Numbered from the stretch's first letter, positions 27,561 to 36,286 are shown. The stretch is 36,708 nt of DNA from C7867-001 sp964455225 (GCA_964455225.1 CAYVUT010000003.1:1-36708), one strand, 5' to 3'. Notes: generated from the letters alone by a model not told the origin. Numbers and translations are program-made.

Positions 27561-30177
27561 GTTGAAGTATTTTAGCGAGATACTCGCCCGTATGCGAACC
27601 TGACTGATCCGCAACCGCTTCTGGAGTGCCCTTGGCAACAACCTTGCCGCCACCGACACCTCCCTCAGGGCCGAAGTCGATGAGATAGTCAGCAGACTTG
27701 ATGACGTCGAGATTGTGCTCGATCACGACTACCGCGTTCCCGCGTCGCACGAGCTCTTGAAGGATTTCTATGAGCTTGCGCACGTCCTCGTAGTGGAGGC
27801 CGACGGTCGGCTCATCAAGCAGATATATGCTCTTCATAGTCATCGGCCGATAGAGTTCAGCAGCAATCTTCACGCGCTGCGCCTCGCCGCCCGAGAGCGT
27901 CGTGGCACTCTGGCCGAGCGTGAGGTATTCGAGACCGGTCGATTTCAAGCTCTCAAGCCGATCGGAGATGGCAGGAATGTCTTCAAAAAACTTCAGTCCC
28001 TCCTCGATGGTCATCTCAAGCACTTCATAGATGCTCTTGCCGCGATACGTCACGTCGAGCGTTTCTTTCATGAAGCGCTTGCCGTTACAGACGTCACACT
28101 CCACATACACTGTCGGAAGGAAGTGCATCTCAACGGCGATCGATCCATTCCCCTGGCACGCCTCGCAACGACCCCCAGGCACATTGAATGAAAACCGTCC
28201 CGGCTTCCAGCCGCGCGCACGGGCTTCCGCGGTTGCGGCGAACAGGTCGCGTATATGCGTGAACGCGCCCGTGTAGGTAGCGGGGTTCGAGCGCGGTGTG
28301 CGGCCGATGGGCGACTGATCAATGAGGACCGTACGTCCGACATATTCCGTACCGGTTATAGCTGCGCAGTGGACAGGCTTCGCTTCACGCTTTGCCGCGC
28401 GGAGCGCAAGGTTCTTGTGGAGAATATCGTAGAGGAAGGTTGATTTACCCGAGCCCGAGACACCCGTGATGCAGACGAGCTTTCCAAGCGGCACTTCTAC
28501 ATCCTGATTTTTCAGGTTATGAAGCGTAGCGCCTTTTATCTTTATCGACCCCTTTTCGCTCTCGCGCCGCTCCTGTGGCACGGCAATTGCCGTCTCTTCG
28601 CGCAGATAGCCGAGCGTGAGCGAACCCGACTCGTTCTTCTTGGCCGTGAGGAGATCATCGAGCCAACCCGACACGACCACCTTACCGCCGTGCGTTCCCG
28701 CGCCCGGGCCGATATCAACCAGATAATCGGCAGCGTAGATCGTATCTTCGTCGTGCTCGACGACGACGATCGTATTGCCCAAGTCTTTGAGGCGAAGCAA
28801 CGTCTTGATGAGACGGTCATTGTCGCGCTGATGGAGCCCGATAGTCGGCTCATCGAGCACATACAAAGCGCCCGTCAGCCCAGAGCCAAGCTGGGAGGCA
28901 AGGCGGATACGCTGCGCCTCGCCACCCGAGAGTGTCGCTGCCGAGCGGTCGAGCGTCAGATAGTCGAGACCCACGTTCAACATGAAAGTGAGGCGGCTAT
29001 CGATCTCTTTCAGGATCGGCGCGGCGATATCGATCTTCATGTCCGAAAGCTCGAGCGAATCGACGAATTCTTTCGCGTCTTTGATCGACATGCTCGTGAA
29101 GTCGACGACATTCCTTCCGAGCGTCTTATCTTTCTTCCCTTTCAAGTACACGCGAAGCGCTTCAGGGCGCAGACGCTTTCCGGCACACACCGGACATACC
29201 GCTTCTGAAAAGAGCGACTCAGTGCCAAGGCCGTTACAAGCCGGGCACGCGCCATACGGCGAGTTGAACGAAAAGAGTCGCGGCTCTACCTCCGGAAATG
29301 ACGCACCGTCTTCCGGACAGATAAACTTAGCAGACAGCGTTTCCATCGAACCATCGGCGTGTTTTATCTTTACCAAGCCCTCGCCCTCCTTGAGTGCGAG
29401 CTCGAGCGCTTCGGAGAGGCGCTCGCGCGCGCCGGTGGTGGAGCGGGTAAATTCTGAAACAAAGATCGTGTCCACGACCGCATCGATGTCATGTCGCTTG
29501 TTACGGTCGAGCACGACCTTTTCTCGGAGCGCATGCAGCTTGCCGTCAATTACTGCCTTTTCATACCCCTTGCCTAGAAGGTCATAGAGGAGCTGGTAGT
29601 ACTCGCCCTTCCTGCCCACTACCACCGGCGCGTAAATGGTGACCGCGCTCTTGTCGACCGCCACACCCATTACCTCTTTTGCGCTCCCCGCGCGCTTCGC
29701 CTCGACTTTTGAAAGCACCATCTTGATCATCTCTTCTTTCGAGAGCTTTTCTATCGGCACGTCGTGGTGGATGCAGTAGGGCTGCCCCGCGCGTGCATAC
29801 AAAACACGCAGATAGTCGTAGATTTCCGTCACGGTCGCGACCGTCGAACGCGGGTTATTTGACCGACTCTTCTGGTCGATGGAAATCGCCGGAGAGAGGC
29901 CGGTAATCTCGTCCACGTCGGGCTTCGCCATCTGGTTGAGGAATTGGCGTGCATATGCGGAAAGAGATTCCACATACCGGCGCTGCCCTTCGGCAAAGAT
30001 GGTATCGAATGCGAGCGAAGACTTCCCCGAACCGGAGAGTCCGGTGATGACGGTCATCGCGCCACGCGGCATTTGTACAGAAATATTCTTGAGATTGTGG
30101 GTGCGCGCGCCCTTCACGTGGAGCCAATCGCTCCCGTGCTTATGTTCGCGCTCCTCCTTCTTGCTGTGTTTCTGCAT
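27532..30177 (-). CDS. uvrA: Excinuclease ABC subunit A
   Basis: The damage-sensing ATPase, 881 residues (usual about 940). Two ABC modules: GLSGSGKSSLAF with VLDEPTIGLHQRDN, and GVSGSGKSTFLYD with LLDEPTVGLHYEDV. Zinc-binding CPACNGLG ... CPVCAGKR and CEACQGNG ... CDVCNGKRF are present, as is the signature LSGGEAQRIRLA in both halves. The reduction in length comes mainly from the insertion domains. It follows uvrB by 57 bases, a gap holding a promoter and a leader hairpin (CCTGTCC with GGACAGG). Confidence 0.97.
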   Translation of the reverse strand: MQKHSKKEEREHKHGSDWLHVKGARTHNLKNISVQMPRGAMTVITGLSGSGKSSLAFDTIFAEGQRRYVESLSAYARQFLNQMAKPDVDEITGLSPAISIDQKSRSNNPRSTVATVTEIYDYLRVLYARAGQPYCIHHDVPIEKLSKEEMIKMVLSKVEAKRAGSAKEVMGVAVDKSAVTIYAPVVVGRKGEYYQLLYDLLGKGYEKAVIDGKLHALREKVVLDRNKRHDIDAVVDTIFVSEFTRSTTGARERLSEALELALKEGEGLVKIKHADGSMETLSAKFICPEDGASFPEVEPRLFSFNSPYGACPACNGLGTESLFSEAVCPVCAGKRLRPEALRVYLKGKKDKTLGRNVVDFTSMSIKDAKEFVDSLELSDMKIDIAAPILKEIDSRLTFMLNVGLDYLTLDRSAATLSGGEAQRIRLASQLGSGLTGALYVLDEPTIGLHQRDNDRLIKTLLRLKDLGNTIVVVEHDEDTIYAADYLVDIGPGAGTHGGKVVVSGWLDDLLTAKKNESGSLTLGYLREETAIAVPQERRESEKGSIKIKGATLHNLKNQDVEVPLGKLVCITGVSGSGKSTFLYDILHKNLALRAAKREAKPVHCAAITGTEYVGRTVLIDQSPIGRTPRSNPATYTGAFTHIRDLFAATAEARARGWKPGRFSFNVPGGRCEACQGNGSIAVEMHFLPTVYVECDVCNGKRFMKETLDVTYRGKSIYEVLEMTIEEGLKFFEDIPAISDRLESLKSTGLEYLTLGQSATTLSGGEAQRVKIAAELYRPMTMKSIYLLDEPTVGLHYEDVRKLIEILQELVRRGNAVVVIEHNLDVIKSADYLIDFGPEGGVGGGKVVAKGTPEAVADQSGSHTGEYLAKILQRGKKRSHKG

Positions 30178-30219
30178 GGATATAGGGATTCCTGTCCGTG
30201 GCGGGACAGGTACTTACTC

Positions 30220-30228
30220 ACTATATCA
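30220..30228 (-). promoter_or_regulatory. Extended -10 promoter of uvrA
   Basis: TGA-TATAGT on the minus strand. The leader of about 36 nt contains the stem CCTGTCC-GGACAGG (30191-30210) and no Shine-Dalgarno sequence. Confidence 0.5.
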
Positions 30229-30234
30229 CTTTGC

Positions 30235-32358
30235 CTACGAGCCCGACAGAGGCTTCCTTTTGCGAGGTTTCTTGGGAGCTTTCCCGCCCTCAAGCTTATG
30301 AATCTCGTCGCGAATGAGCGCGGCGGTTTCAAAATCAAGCTCCTCGACAGCCGCTTCCATACGCAGGCGCAGATCAGCAATAAAGGCCTTCGGGTCCGTC
30401 TCGTATTCCTTGGCATCAAGGGAAAGCATGGCATCCACCGCTTTCTGGTGCTCGCTTCGCATGCTCTCAGCAATGTCATGAATCTGCTTCTTGATGGTTT
30501 GGGGCGTGATGCCGTGCTCCTTGTTGTACGCAAGCTGTATCTCGCGGCGACGGTTCGTTTCTGAAATAGCTTTCTCAAGTGAACCAGTCATCACGTCGGC
30601 ATAGAGGATGACGCGACCCAAGATGTTTCGCGCCGCGCGGCCGATGGTCTGGATGAGCGAGGTTTCAGAACGCAGGAATCCTTCCTTGTCGGCGTCGAGA
30701 ATCCCCACCAGCTCCACCTCTGGGAGGTCGAGACCTTCGCGAAGCAGGTTCACGCCAACCAGGATATCGAACTTTCCTTTGCGGAAATTGGTCAGAATGT
30801 CGATACGCTCAATGGTCTTGATGTCTGAATGGAGGTACTCGGCTTTCACTCCTTTCTTCTTGAGGAAATCTGCCAAGTCTTCCGCCATCTGCTTGGTGAG
30901 CGTAGTCGCGAGCACGCGGCCGCCACTTGCGATTACCTTGATGGACTCCTCGATGAAATCTGCAACCTGGCCTCGGAACGCACCGGACTCCACGACCGGC
31001 CGCACGATGAGCTCGGGGTCGACAAGACCCGTTGGGCGGATGATTTGCTCCACCACCCCCGACGCTTCGGTCGGGGCTCCGACTTCGCTCTGAAGCGAAC
31101 GTCGGAGTTGACGTGCAGATTCTCGGCTCTTTTCTATCTCATACTTTCCTGGCGTGGCCGAGGTGTAGATGACTGGGCCTACGCGTTCCTCGAATTCCTC
31201 GAACATGAGCGGGCGATTGTCGCGCGCTGAAGGCAAACGGAATCCGTACTCGACAAGCACGTCTTTGCGCGAGCGGTCGCCCGCATACATGCCTCCTATC
31301 TGCGACACGGTAACGTGCGACTCGTCGATCACCGTAAGGAAATCGGGAGATCCATCCTTCTTGTGCGGGAAATACGAGAGGAGCGTTGAGGGCGGCTCAC
31401 CTGGCTTTCTGCCATCGAAGTGCCGAGAATAATTCTCGATGCCGGTCGTGTAGCCAAGCTCGCGAATGAGAGCCAGGTCGTGGAGTGTGCGCCGCTTCAA
31501 GCGCTCGGCCTCAAGCGGTTTCTCTTCTCGCTTCAGTTTGGCGAGCTGCGCATCAAGTTCCAGCTTAATATCCTCTATCGCGCGAGCGCGCTCATCCTCG
31601 CTCGTGACGAAGTGCTTTGCCGGGAACACGAAGACTGACTCGGGCTCCGCAAGCTTCGCGCGCGAGATGGCATCCAGGTGATCGATATGAGAAACCATGT
31701 CGCCGTCGAATGAAACGCGGTAGATGGATTTCTCGTTGACCGGCATAAGTTCGAGTGCATTCCCGAGCGCGCGGAACTGTCCGGGCATGAGGTCTGCCGA
31801 CGTGCGTTCAAAATACATCCCGACCAGTTTGCGAATGAGTCCGGCTCGGCCGCCCTCAACCGCATCTCCCGTCTTGATCTTGAGATGCACCTTCTCATAC
31901 TCCTCTGGAGAACCGAGGCCGTAGATGGCCGAAACGGACGCCACGATAATCACGTCTTTGCGCGTGAGAAGCGCCTGGGTTGCAGCGTGGCGCAGCCGGT
32001 CTATCTCTGCATTTATCTGTGCCTCCTTCTCAATATAAGTATCCGAATGAGCGATGTAGGCCTCCGGCTGGTAGTAGTCGTAGTAGGAGACGAAGTAGTG
32101 GACGGCGTTTTCTGGAAAGAATTCTTTGTACTCCTGCGCAAGCTGTGCCGCGAGCGTCTTGTTGTGTGCGAGCACCAGAGTCGGTTTACCGTAGTGTGCA
32201 ATCACGTTCGCAGCTGTGTATGTCTTCCCCGAGCCCGTCACGCCAAGAAGCGTCTGGTGTCGCATGCCCGTATCAAGCCCCTTGCAGAGGGCCTGTATAG
32301 CCTTCGGCTGATCGCCAGCCGGCGGAAATGGGGTGTGGAGTTTGAATGTCCCTGACAT
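30235..32358 (-). CDS. uvrB: Excinuclease ABC subunit B
   Basis: The helicase-like damage verifier. Started at MSGTFKLHTPFPPAGDQPKAI, shortened (707 residues; a frame opening 21 codons earlier covers the terminator of the upstream gene). Helicase motifs: GVTGSGKTYTAANVIA; FVSYYDYYQPEAY with the beta hairpin; TVIDESHVTVSQ; ATPGKYE; LREGLDLPEVELVGILDADKEGFLRS; QTIGRAARN. The C-terminal UVR motif is at the end (RMEAAVEELDFETAALIRDEI). First gene of the uvrBAC-ddl row. TATAAA and GATACT sequences lie 9-24 nt before the ATG. Confidence 0.97.
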   Translation of the reverse strand: MSGTFKLHTPFPPAGDQPKAIQALCKGLDTGMRHQTLLGVTGSGKTYTAANVIAHYGKPTLVLAHNKTLAAQLAQEYKEFFPENAVHYFVSYYDYYQPEAYIAHSDTYIEKEAQINAEIDRLRHAATQALLTRKDVIIVASVSAIYGLGSPEEYEKVHLKIKTGDAVEGGRAGLIRKLVGMYFERTSADLMPGQFRALGNALELMPVNEKSIYRVSFDGDMVSHIDHLDAISRAKLAEPESVFVFPAKHFVTSEDERARAIEDIKLELDAQLAKLKREEKPLEAERLKRRTLHDLALIRELGYTTGIENYSRHFDGRKPGEPPSTLLSYFPHKKDGSPDFLTVIDESHVTVSQIGGMYAGDRSRKDVLVEYGFRLPSARDNRPLMFEEFEERVGPVIYTSATPGKYEIEKSRESARQLRRSLQSEVGAPTEASGVVEQIIRPTGLVDPELIVRPVVESGAFRGQVADFIEESIKVIASGGRVLATTLTKQMAEDLADFLKKKGVKAEYLHSDIKTIERIDILTNFRKGKFDILVGVNLLREGLDLPEVELVGILDADKEGFLRSETSLIQTIGRAARNILGRVILYADVMTGSLEKAISETNRRREIQLAYNKEHGITPQTIKKQIHDIAESMRSEHQKAVDAMLSLDAKEYETDPKAFIADLRLRMEAAVEELDFETAALIRDEIHKLEGGKAPKKPRKRKPLSGS

Positions 32359-32384
32359 AGCGAAAACAGTATCATGATTTATAT

Positions 32385-32415
32385 AGAAAAGACCCACCGC
32401 CGAAGCAGTGGGTCT
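32385..32415 (-). terminator. Terminator of the 110-residue protein gene
   Basis: AGACCCAC(T)GC and GC(G)GTGGGTCT around TTCG on the minus strand, followed by TTTTC. Confidence 0.85.
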
Positions 32416-32432
32416 GGGCACCAGAGAGAGGG

Positions 32433-32765
32433 TCAGGACTCGACGGGAACGGTCTCGATACGAACGACGATGAATCCGTTTTGCGCATCCACGTACTCCG
32501 CCTCGATTTCTTCGATGAAAGCGTCGATCTCGTGATCCGCGAGAATCGCGTGAATCTTGAGCGGACCAATCCCCGCGTTTCTCGCAGCTTGCTCAGCGAC
32601 CTGTTTCCACAAATCGCTATGCGCATGCGAATCAACGAAGAGCCTGCGCAATGACTGCGGAAGATGGACCGTGATGGCCACCGGCCTTTTTGTCTCCTTG
32701 TCGATGGCGCGCGCCACAATGCGACGCATCTGCTGCGGTGCCGCTTCCTTGCTAAGAATGCTCAT
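32433..32765 (-). CDS. Small protein of unknown function (110 residues)
   Basis: A mixed alpha-beta protein: VAITVHLPQSLRRLFVD, then WKQVAEQAARNAGIGPLKIHAIL, shortened, then an acidic helix HEIDAFIEEIEAEYVD and a last strand GFIVVRIETVPVE. The layout alpha-beta-beta could be a small ferredoxin-like fold. No family recognised. It has the strongest promoter of the window and a Shine-Dalgarno-like GAAGGGG 8-10 bases before ATG, so it may be made in large amount. It is divergent from the gene at 32901. Confidence 0.6.
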   Translation of the reverse strand: MSILSKEAAPQQMRRIVARAIDKETKRPVAITVHLPQSLRRLFVDSHAHSDLWKQVAEQAARNAGIGPLKIHAILADHEIDAFIEEIEAEYVDAQNGFIVVRIETVPVES

Positions 32766-32808
32766 CTTCTACCCCTTCTGTGTGGTGGTTGGAACAAAAT
32801 CTAAGCAA

Positions 32809-32837
32809 ATTATATCACCCATGGCGGACACTGTCAA
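32809..32837 (-). promoter_or_regulatory. Full consensus sigma70 promoter
   Basis: TTGACA, a 17-nt spacer ending in TGA, and TATAAT: a perfect -35, spacing and -10 with the extended TG. Leader about 37 nt. Confidence 0.92.
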
Positions 32838-32900
32838 CGTACTAGCCATCACCCACTCTAGTGCTACCCTTTCCCTCAGAACCACCTGAAGGAGGGTGTC

Positions 32901-33350
32901 ATGGTTCATTCTACGGTCCTGAATCAATCGCAAGACTTCCTGTTCCGCAGTTTGCTGGTGGAGGCGCTCCGGCAAAGCAAAACCCGCCTCTCGCTCATGG
33001 CGCAAAATTATCTCACCCGCCTGCTTGCAAGGAGCGTAGGCGATACCGAACTGACAAGCTTCCATGTCGCCGATCACCTCTCCCTTGCCTATCGACAATT
33101 AGGACATGCGGAAACGCGAGTGTTCTATTTCCGTGGAGCGGAAGCGTGCCTCTTGATTGCCGGACTCTATCCAGAGCTGGCGACCAGACGGCGTATCCAC
33201 CCAGAGTTCTATACGGAATGGGGTGTGATGTTCTATAGCCTCGCAGCACACTTCGAACGAGGCGATGAACGGACGCTCGGAAGCCAATTGGCACAAGAGT
33301 TCTGTCCCATGGAACAAACGCTCCGCGCCATTCGCACACACAACCAATAA
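32901..33350 (+). CDS. Protein of unknown function (149 residues)
   Basis: An all-helical soluble protein with a GGAGGG Shine-Dalgarno sequence 6 bases before the ATG. Helices such as LNQSQDFLFRSLLVEALRQ, SLMAQNYLTRLLARSVG and FTSFHVADHLSLAYRQLG-like stretches suggest a helical-repeat fold, and the last third has aromatic, mildly hydrophobic helices (EFYTEWGVMFYSLAAHF). No family recognised. It is similar in length and unit design to the gene at 21183, but no alignment is evident. TGC-TACCCT at about 32863-32871 may be its -10 region. Confidence 0.6.
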   Translation: MVHSTVLNQSQDFLFRSLLVEALRQSKTRLSLMAQNYLTRLLARSVGDTELTSFHVADHLSLAYRQLGHAETRVFYFRGAEACLLIAGLYPELATRRRIHPEFYTEWGVMFYSLAAHFERGDERTLGSQLAQEFCPMEQTLRAIRTHNQ

Positions 33351-33356
33351 AACCAT

Positions 33357-33388
33357 GAAGGCGGTCATAGACCGCCTTCTGCCTTTTT
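33357..33388 (+). terminator. Terminator of the 149-residue protein gene
   Basis: GAAGGCGGTC and GACCGCCTTC around ATA, then TGCCTTTTT. The T-run overlaps the end of the convergent tgt gene. Confidence 0.85.
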
Positions 33389-34613
33389 AACGATAGTACT
33401 GTGCTCGGAAATTTTCGTGAAAAGCATCAAACCGGCCATCAAGTATCGCCTGCCGCGCCTCGTCTACCAGCTTCACAATGAAGCCTAGGTTGTGCATGGA
33501 GCAGATAACCGACCCCAGCATCTCTTTCGAACGGATGAGGTGTGCGACATATGCGCGCGTGAAAGGCTCAGTACCAGGAACGATCGTTTCCGGATCAAGC
33601 GGACCAAAATCATTCTTGTACTTCTCGCCCGTGAGATGGATGATACCGTGCTTGGTATAAATGGATCCGTGCCGTCCGATGCGGGTCGGCGCCACGCAAT
33701 CAAAAAGATCCATGCCGTTTGCAATGCCCTCAAGTATGTCTCCCGGCTCTCCGATGCCGAGGAAATGCCGCGGCAACTCTTCCGGCAACTCCCCCACTGC
33801 TGCTTGAAGAGCGCCACGCATGTCCTCCTTACTGAAAGAGCCGCCGATACCGATGCCATCAAAGCCCATCGAGGCGATTTCGCGCGCAGATTCTTTCCGT
33901 AGATCTTCAAATCGCCCGCCCTGTACGATACCGAAAATGGCCTGTTTTCCTGCCGCATCTATGTTCTGTCGGTGAGCTTTGAGTGAACGGAGCGCCCAGC
34001 GGTGCGTGCGCTCCATGGCCTCGCGCTGATACGCATACGGTTCCGTAGGAGAGGTGCACTCATCGAAGGCGAAGAACATGTCGGCGCCGAGATCATGCTG
34101 TATTTCAATTGATCGTTCGGGCGTAAAGCGATGCAGAGAGCCATCGTGGTGCGAAGTGAAGGTAACGCCTTCTTCGTCGATGATGGCGAGCTGTCCGTGC
34201 TGGCTTGCAACTCCCTCGTCATACACGGCAACTTGCTCGGTCTTCTCACTCGCTTCGCCGATACCGCTCGTGAATTTGGAAATGGTGCGCCCGAACGCAG
34301 CACCAAGCGAGAATACCTGGAATCCGCCCGAGTCGGTCATGGTGGGCCCGTTCCAGCCCATGAACTTCCCCAACCCTCCGCCCTGCTTCACGATCTTCTC
34401 TCCGGGCTGGAGATACAAGTGGTACGTATTCGCAAGTACCACCTGAGCCCCGAGCGCGACAAGCGCATCCGGCAGCACTCCTTTTACGTCTGCCTTCGTG
34501 CCAACCGGCACGAAAGAGGGCGTCTTGATGACGCCATGCGGAGTCGTGAGCGTGCCGACACGCGCGCCCCCAGGACGCGTCGGCTTATCTATGGAAAAAG
34601 TGATCGCATTCAC
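33387..34613 (-). CDS. tgt: tRNA-guanine transglycosylase without the cysteine zinc site
   Basis: Exchanges guanine 34 in tRNA for a queuine precursor. The start is GTG. Catalytic D94 (TDSGGFQVFSL) and nucleophile D305 (MDLFDCVAPTRIGRHG) are present, as are FGIVQGG and ECTSP. The usual zinc motif CxCxxC is missing: the segment at residues 338-350 reads PLDPETIVPGTEP before TRAYVAHL, while the fourth ligand H374 (MHNLGF) remains. Residues about 112-146 form an insertion of some 30 residues before the FTSHHDGS strand. Total length 408, against about 375. No queuosine synthesis genes are near, so salvage of the base would be needed. Confidence 0.92.
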   Translation of the reverse strand: MNAITFSIDKPTRPGGARVGTLTTPHGVIKTPSFVPVGTKADVKGVLPDALVALGAQVVLANTYHLYLQPGEKIVKQGGGLGKFMGWNGPTMTDSGGFQVFSLGAAFGRTISKFTSGIGEASEKTEQVAVYDEGVASQHGQLAIIDEEGVTFTSHHDGSLHRFTPERSIEIQHDLGADMFFAFDECTSPTEPYAYQREAMERTHRWALRSLKAHRQNIDAAGKQAIFGIVQGGRFEDLRKESAREIASMGFDGIGIGGSFSKEDMRGALQAAVGELPEELPRHFLGIGEPGDILEGIANGMDLFDCVAPTRIGRHGSIYTKHGIIHLTGEKYKNDFGPLDPETIVPGTEPFTRAYVAHLIRSKEMLGSVICSMHNLGFIVKLVDEARQAILDGRFDAFHENFRAQYYR

Positions 34614-34641
34614 CAGACCACCCTAACGTACCGAAGACTAT

Positions 34642-34669
34642 TTGACAAAGGTATACTCGGTGATATAGT
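34642..34669 (+). promoter_or_regulatory. Sigma70-type promoter of the lipoprotein gene
   Basis: TTGACA, a 16-nt spacer ending in TGA, and TATAGT. The leader of about 60 nt contains the hairpin CGGTCC-ATGCG-GGACCG (34690-34706). Confidence 0.85.
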
Positions 34670-34736
34670 TCTCATAGAGGGGTTTCAATCGGTCCATGCG
34701 GGACCGGCCCTTACACCAAGCACCAGGAGGTGCGAC

Positions 34737-35357
34737 ATGCTGTTCTTCACAAAGTTGGTCCCGCGATTCTTCATGATCGCGGCCGTGCTGTTCCTTGGCG
34801 CATGCGCATCGGTACCGGGTCCCTTCAACGGGTTCGGCAACGACGCCATGTCCAAGGTAGCTATCGGGTGCTCTGTCGGAAGCTGCTCGGTGGATCAGGT
34901 CGCCATTGCAGCTGTTGCAGCGAACCTGGCCGGCGAACAGGTCGACACACAACTCTCGAGTCCCCTTGAGAGCGTGGTGACGACGGGTCTGGCTTACGGC
35001 GCCGCATACGTTCCCATCGGCCACTCGCAGGAGTGGGTGTATTTGGGAGCCGATGGCGGCGCAGCAGCTGTGGTCTCCGCGATGTCGGGCCTCATGGGCG
35101 GCATCGTGTACGGCGGCATCAGCTGGTCGTACGCGAATGCAAACGCCACCGGCGCCTTCTCCGAGATGTTCCTGCGAGACTGGGAGCGCGGCATCGGCAT
35201 TCCGCCGAAGCTGCGCGAGTGGTTCCCGAAGATCCAGTCGATCGTTGCTGGTCTCCACATGACCCCGGTCACGGTACGTTCGAGGAACGAGACGCCGGCA
35301 CACGTCAAAGGCGCGCCTTGGAGCGGCCCGCCAGCCGGCACACGCGCAGCAGACTAA
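34737..35357 (+). CDS. Lipoprotein of unknown function with glycine- and alanine-rich middle
   Basis: A protein of 206 residues started at MLFFTKLVPRFF after a strong AGGAGGT Shine-Dalgarno sequence 5 bases upstream. The signal peptide ends in the lipobox LGAC, with the lipid-carrying cysteine at residue 23. The mature part has a Gly- and Ala-rich segment (GADGGAAAVVSAMSGLMGGIVYGG, given by its ends) like a glycine zipper that may insert in the membrane, and a C-terminal soluble tail. No family recognised. The frame is open for 600 bases upstream but that part is antisense to tgt and has no start signal. Confidence 0.75.
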   Translation: MLFFTKLVPRFFMIAAVLFLGACASVPGPFNGFGNDAMSKVAIGCSVGSCSVDQVAIAAVAANLAGEQVDTQLSSPLESVVTTGLAYGAAYVPIGHSQEWVYLGADGGAAAVVSAMSGLMGGIVYGGISWSYANANATGAFSEMFLRDWERGIGIPPKLREWFPKIQSIVAGLHMTPVTVRSRNETPAHVKGAPWSGPPAGTRAAD

Positions 35358-35377
35358 ACTGATGTACTTTCTGTAGC

Positions 35378-35410
35378 AAAAACCGCTCGACAGGTGTCGA
35401 GCGGTTTTTA
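35378..35410. terminator. Bidirectional terminator
   Basis: AAAAACCGCTCGACA and TGTCGAGCGGTTTTT around GG. It serves the lipoprotein gene and the convergent FKBP gene. Confidence 0.92.
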
Positions 35411-35425
35411 TACTTTCTCGCGCAC

Positions 35426-35923
35426 TTATTTGGTCACTTTCACGAGCTCAACCTCAAAGATGAGCGTCTGATTCGCAAGCGGATGCCCAGGCGCTGCGCC
35501 ATAGCCAAGCGCAGGCGGAATCACGAGCTTACGCTTTCCTCCTTCTTTCATGCCAAGGATGCCCTGATCCCAACCGGCAATGACCATGCCCTGACCAAGC
35601 ACGAACTCAAAGCCGCCCGCGATCTCCGCATGATTTGCCGACGCATCGAACACCGTGCCGTCCGGCAGCGTACCGACGTATTTCGCCGTTATCGTGTCGC
35701 CCGCCTCTGCGGCAAGACCGGTTCCCACGACGATGTCCGTGGCCTGAAATTCATTCAATGACTCGTTTTGTTGCTGTTGATTCATGGTAAGAGTGGTTGG
35801 TGTCGTTTCGGTAGTAGTTATATCCTGCGGGGCGCTAAATGGCGATAGGCCTGGGAAGACGAAAAATACGGCTACGACTACTAATGCGAACGCTACGGCA
35901 ATACCGGTTTGGACTGGATTCAT
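35426..35923 (-). CDS. Membrane-anchored FKBP-type peptidyl-prolyl isomerase
   Basis: A protein of 165 residues. Anchor at about residues 7-27, a Thr- and Gln-rich linker, then one FKBP domain from about residue 62: VVGTGLAAEAGDTITAKYVG, shortened, TLPDGTVFDAS, FVLGQGMVIAGWDQGILGMKEGG, LVIPPALGYG and FEVELVKV. The aromatic pocket residues (Y, F, W, Y) are in place, so it should be active, and it would help fold exported proteins. TAGACT lies 6 nt before the ATG, giving a leaderless mRNA like its neighbours. Confidence 0.95.
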   Translation of the reverse strand: MNPVQTGIAVAFALVVVAVFFVFPGLSPFSAPQDITTTETTPTTLTMNQQQQNESLNEFQATDIVVGTGLAAEAGDTITAKYVGTLPDGTVFDASANHAEIAGGFEFVLGQGMVIAGWDQGILGMKEGGKRKLVIPPALGYGAAPGHPLANQTLIFEVELVKVTK

Positions 35924-35929
35924 GCAAGT

Positions 35930-35935
35930 AGTCTA
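35930..35935 (-). promoter_or_regulatory. -10 box of the FKBP gene, leaderless start
   Basis: TAGACT on the minus strand (within TATAGACT), 6 nt before the ATG. No TGN extension. Confidence 0.45.
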
Positions 35936-35941
35936 TAGCTA

Positions 35942-36280
35942 TTAGTTTTTAGTTGATAGTGAGGAGGTGGGGACATCAAGAGCGGCCAGATCGGCAGCAA
36001 GCTCATCTATGGTCTCCCGCACGACCGCATCGGCATCCGGCATGCGTTCCTTTATGAAAGCGGCCATCTGCTCGCTCGTAGCCCCCTTCACGCAGAGGAC
36101 GGAGAAATCGAGCCGTGTGGTGTCGTCCATGCGCTCTACGAGCCGCACGAGTGCCCCGCGAAATACGAGATCAGAAAGCGTAAGCAGCATTTCTTCCTGC
36201 TCCTTGGGGGCAAGCGCGGAGAGTCCGAGCATGTCGAGAAGCGGAGCGGTTGATGGGGTGGAGGGGGTTGCCATACGCAT
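35942..36280 (-). CDS. DUF5663-like small helical protein
   Basis: A protein of 112 residues. The N-terminal part LLDMLGLSALAPKEQEEMLLTLSDLVFRGALVRLVERMD (given by its ends) has the pattern of DUF5663: a short LGL helix, PEEQ-like turn, and a long helix with paired arginines and a leucine repeat. The rest is helical and acidic. Family role unknown; such proteins are common in Patescibacteria. The start could be the first ATG or the one two codons later. It follows the next gene by 6 bases, so the two are one transcript. Confidence 0.65.
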   Translation of the reverse strand: MRMATPSTPSTAPLLDMLGLSALAPKEQEEMLLTLSDLVFRGALVRLVERMDDTTRLDFSVLCVKGATSEQMAAFIKERMPDADAVVRETIDELAADLAALDVPTSSLSTKN

Positions 36281-36286
36281 GTGTAG

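Noticed and set aside
27561..27659. The ATG at 27657-27659 as the start of uvrC
   Set aside because: It would overlap uvrA by 128 bases and add about 33 residues that do not match any UvrC N-terminus.
32901..33350. Homology between the 149-residue protein and the 147-residue protein at 21183
   Set aside because: Similar length and gene-unit layout, but no shared motif could be aligned by eye.
34131..34736. A 202-codon N-terminal extension of the lipoprotein gene
   Set aside because: It is antisense to tgt and would remove the signal peptide and lipobox from the N-terminus; the SD and promoter point to 34737.
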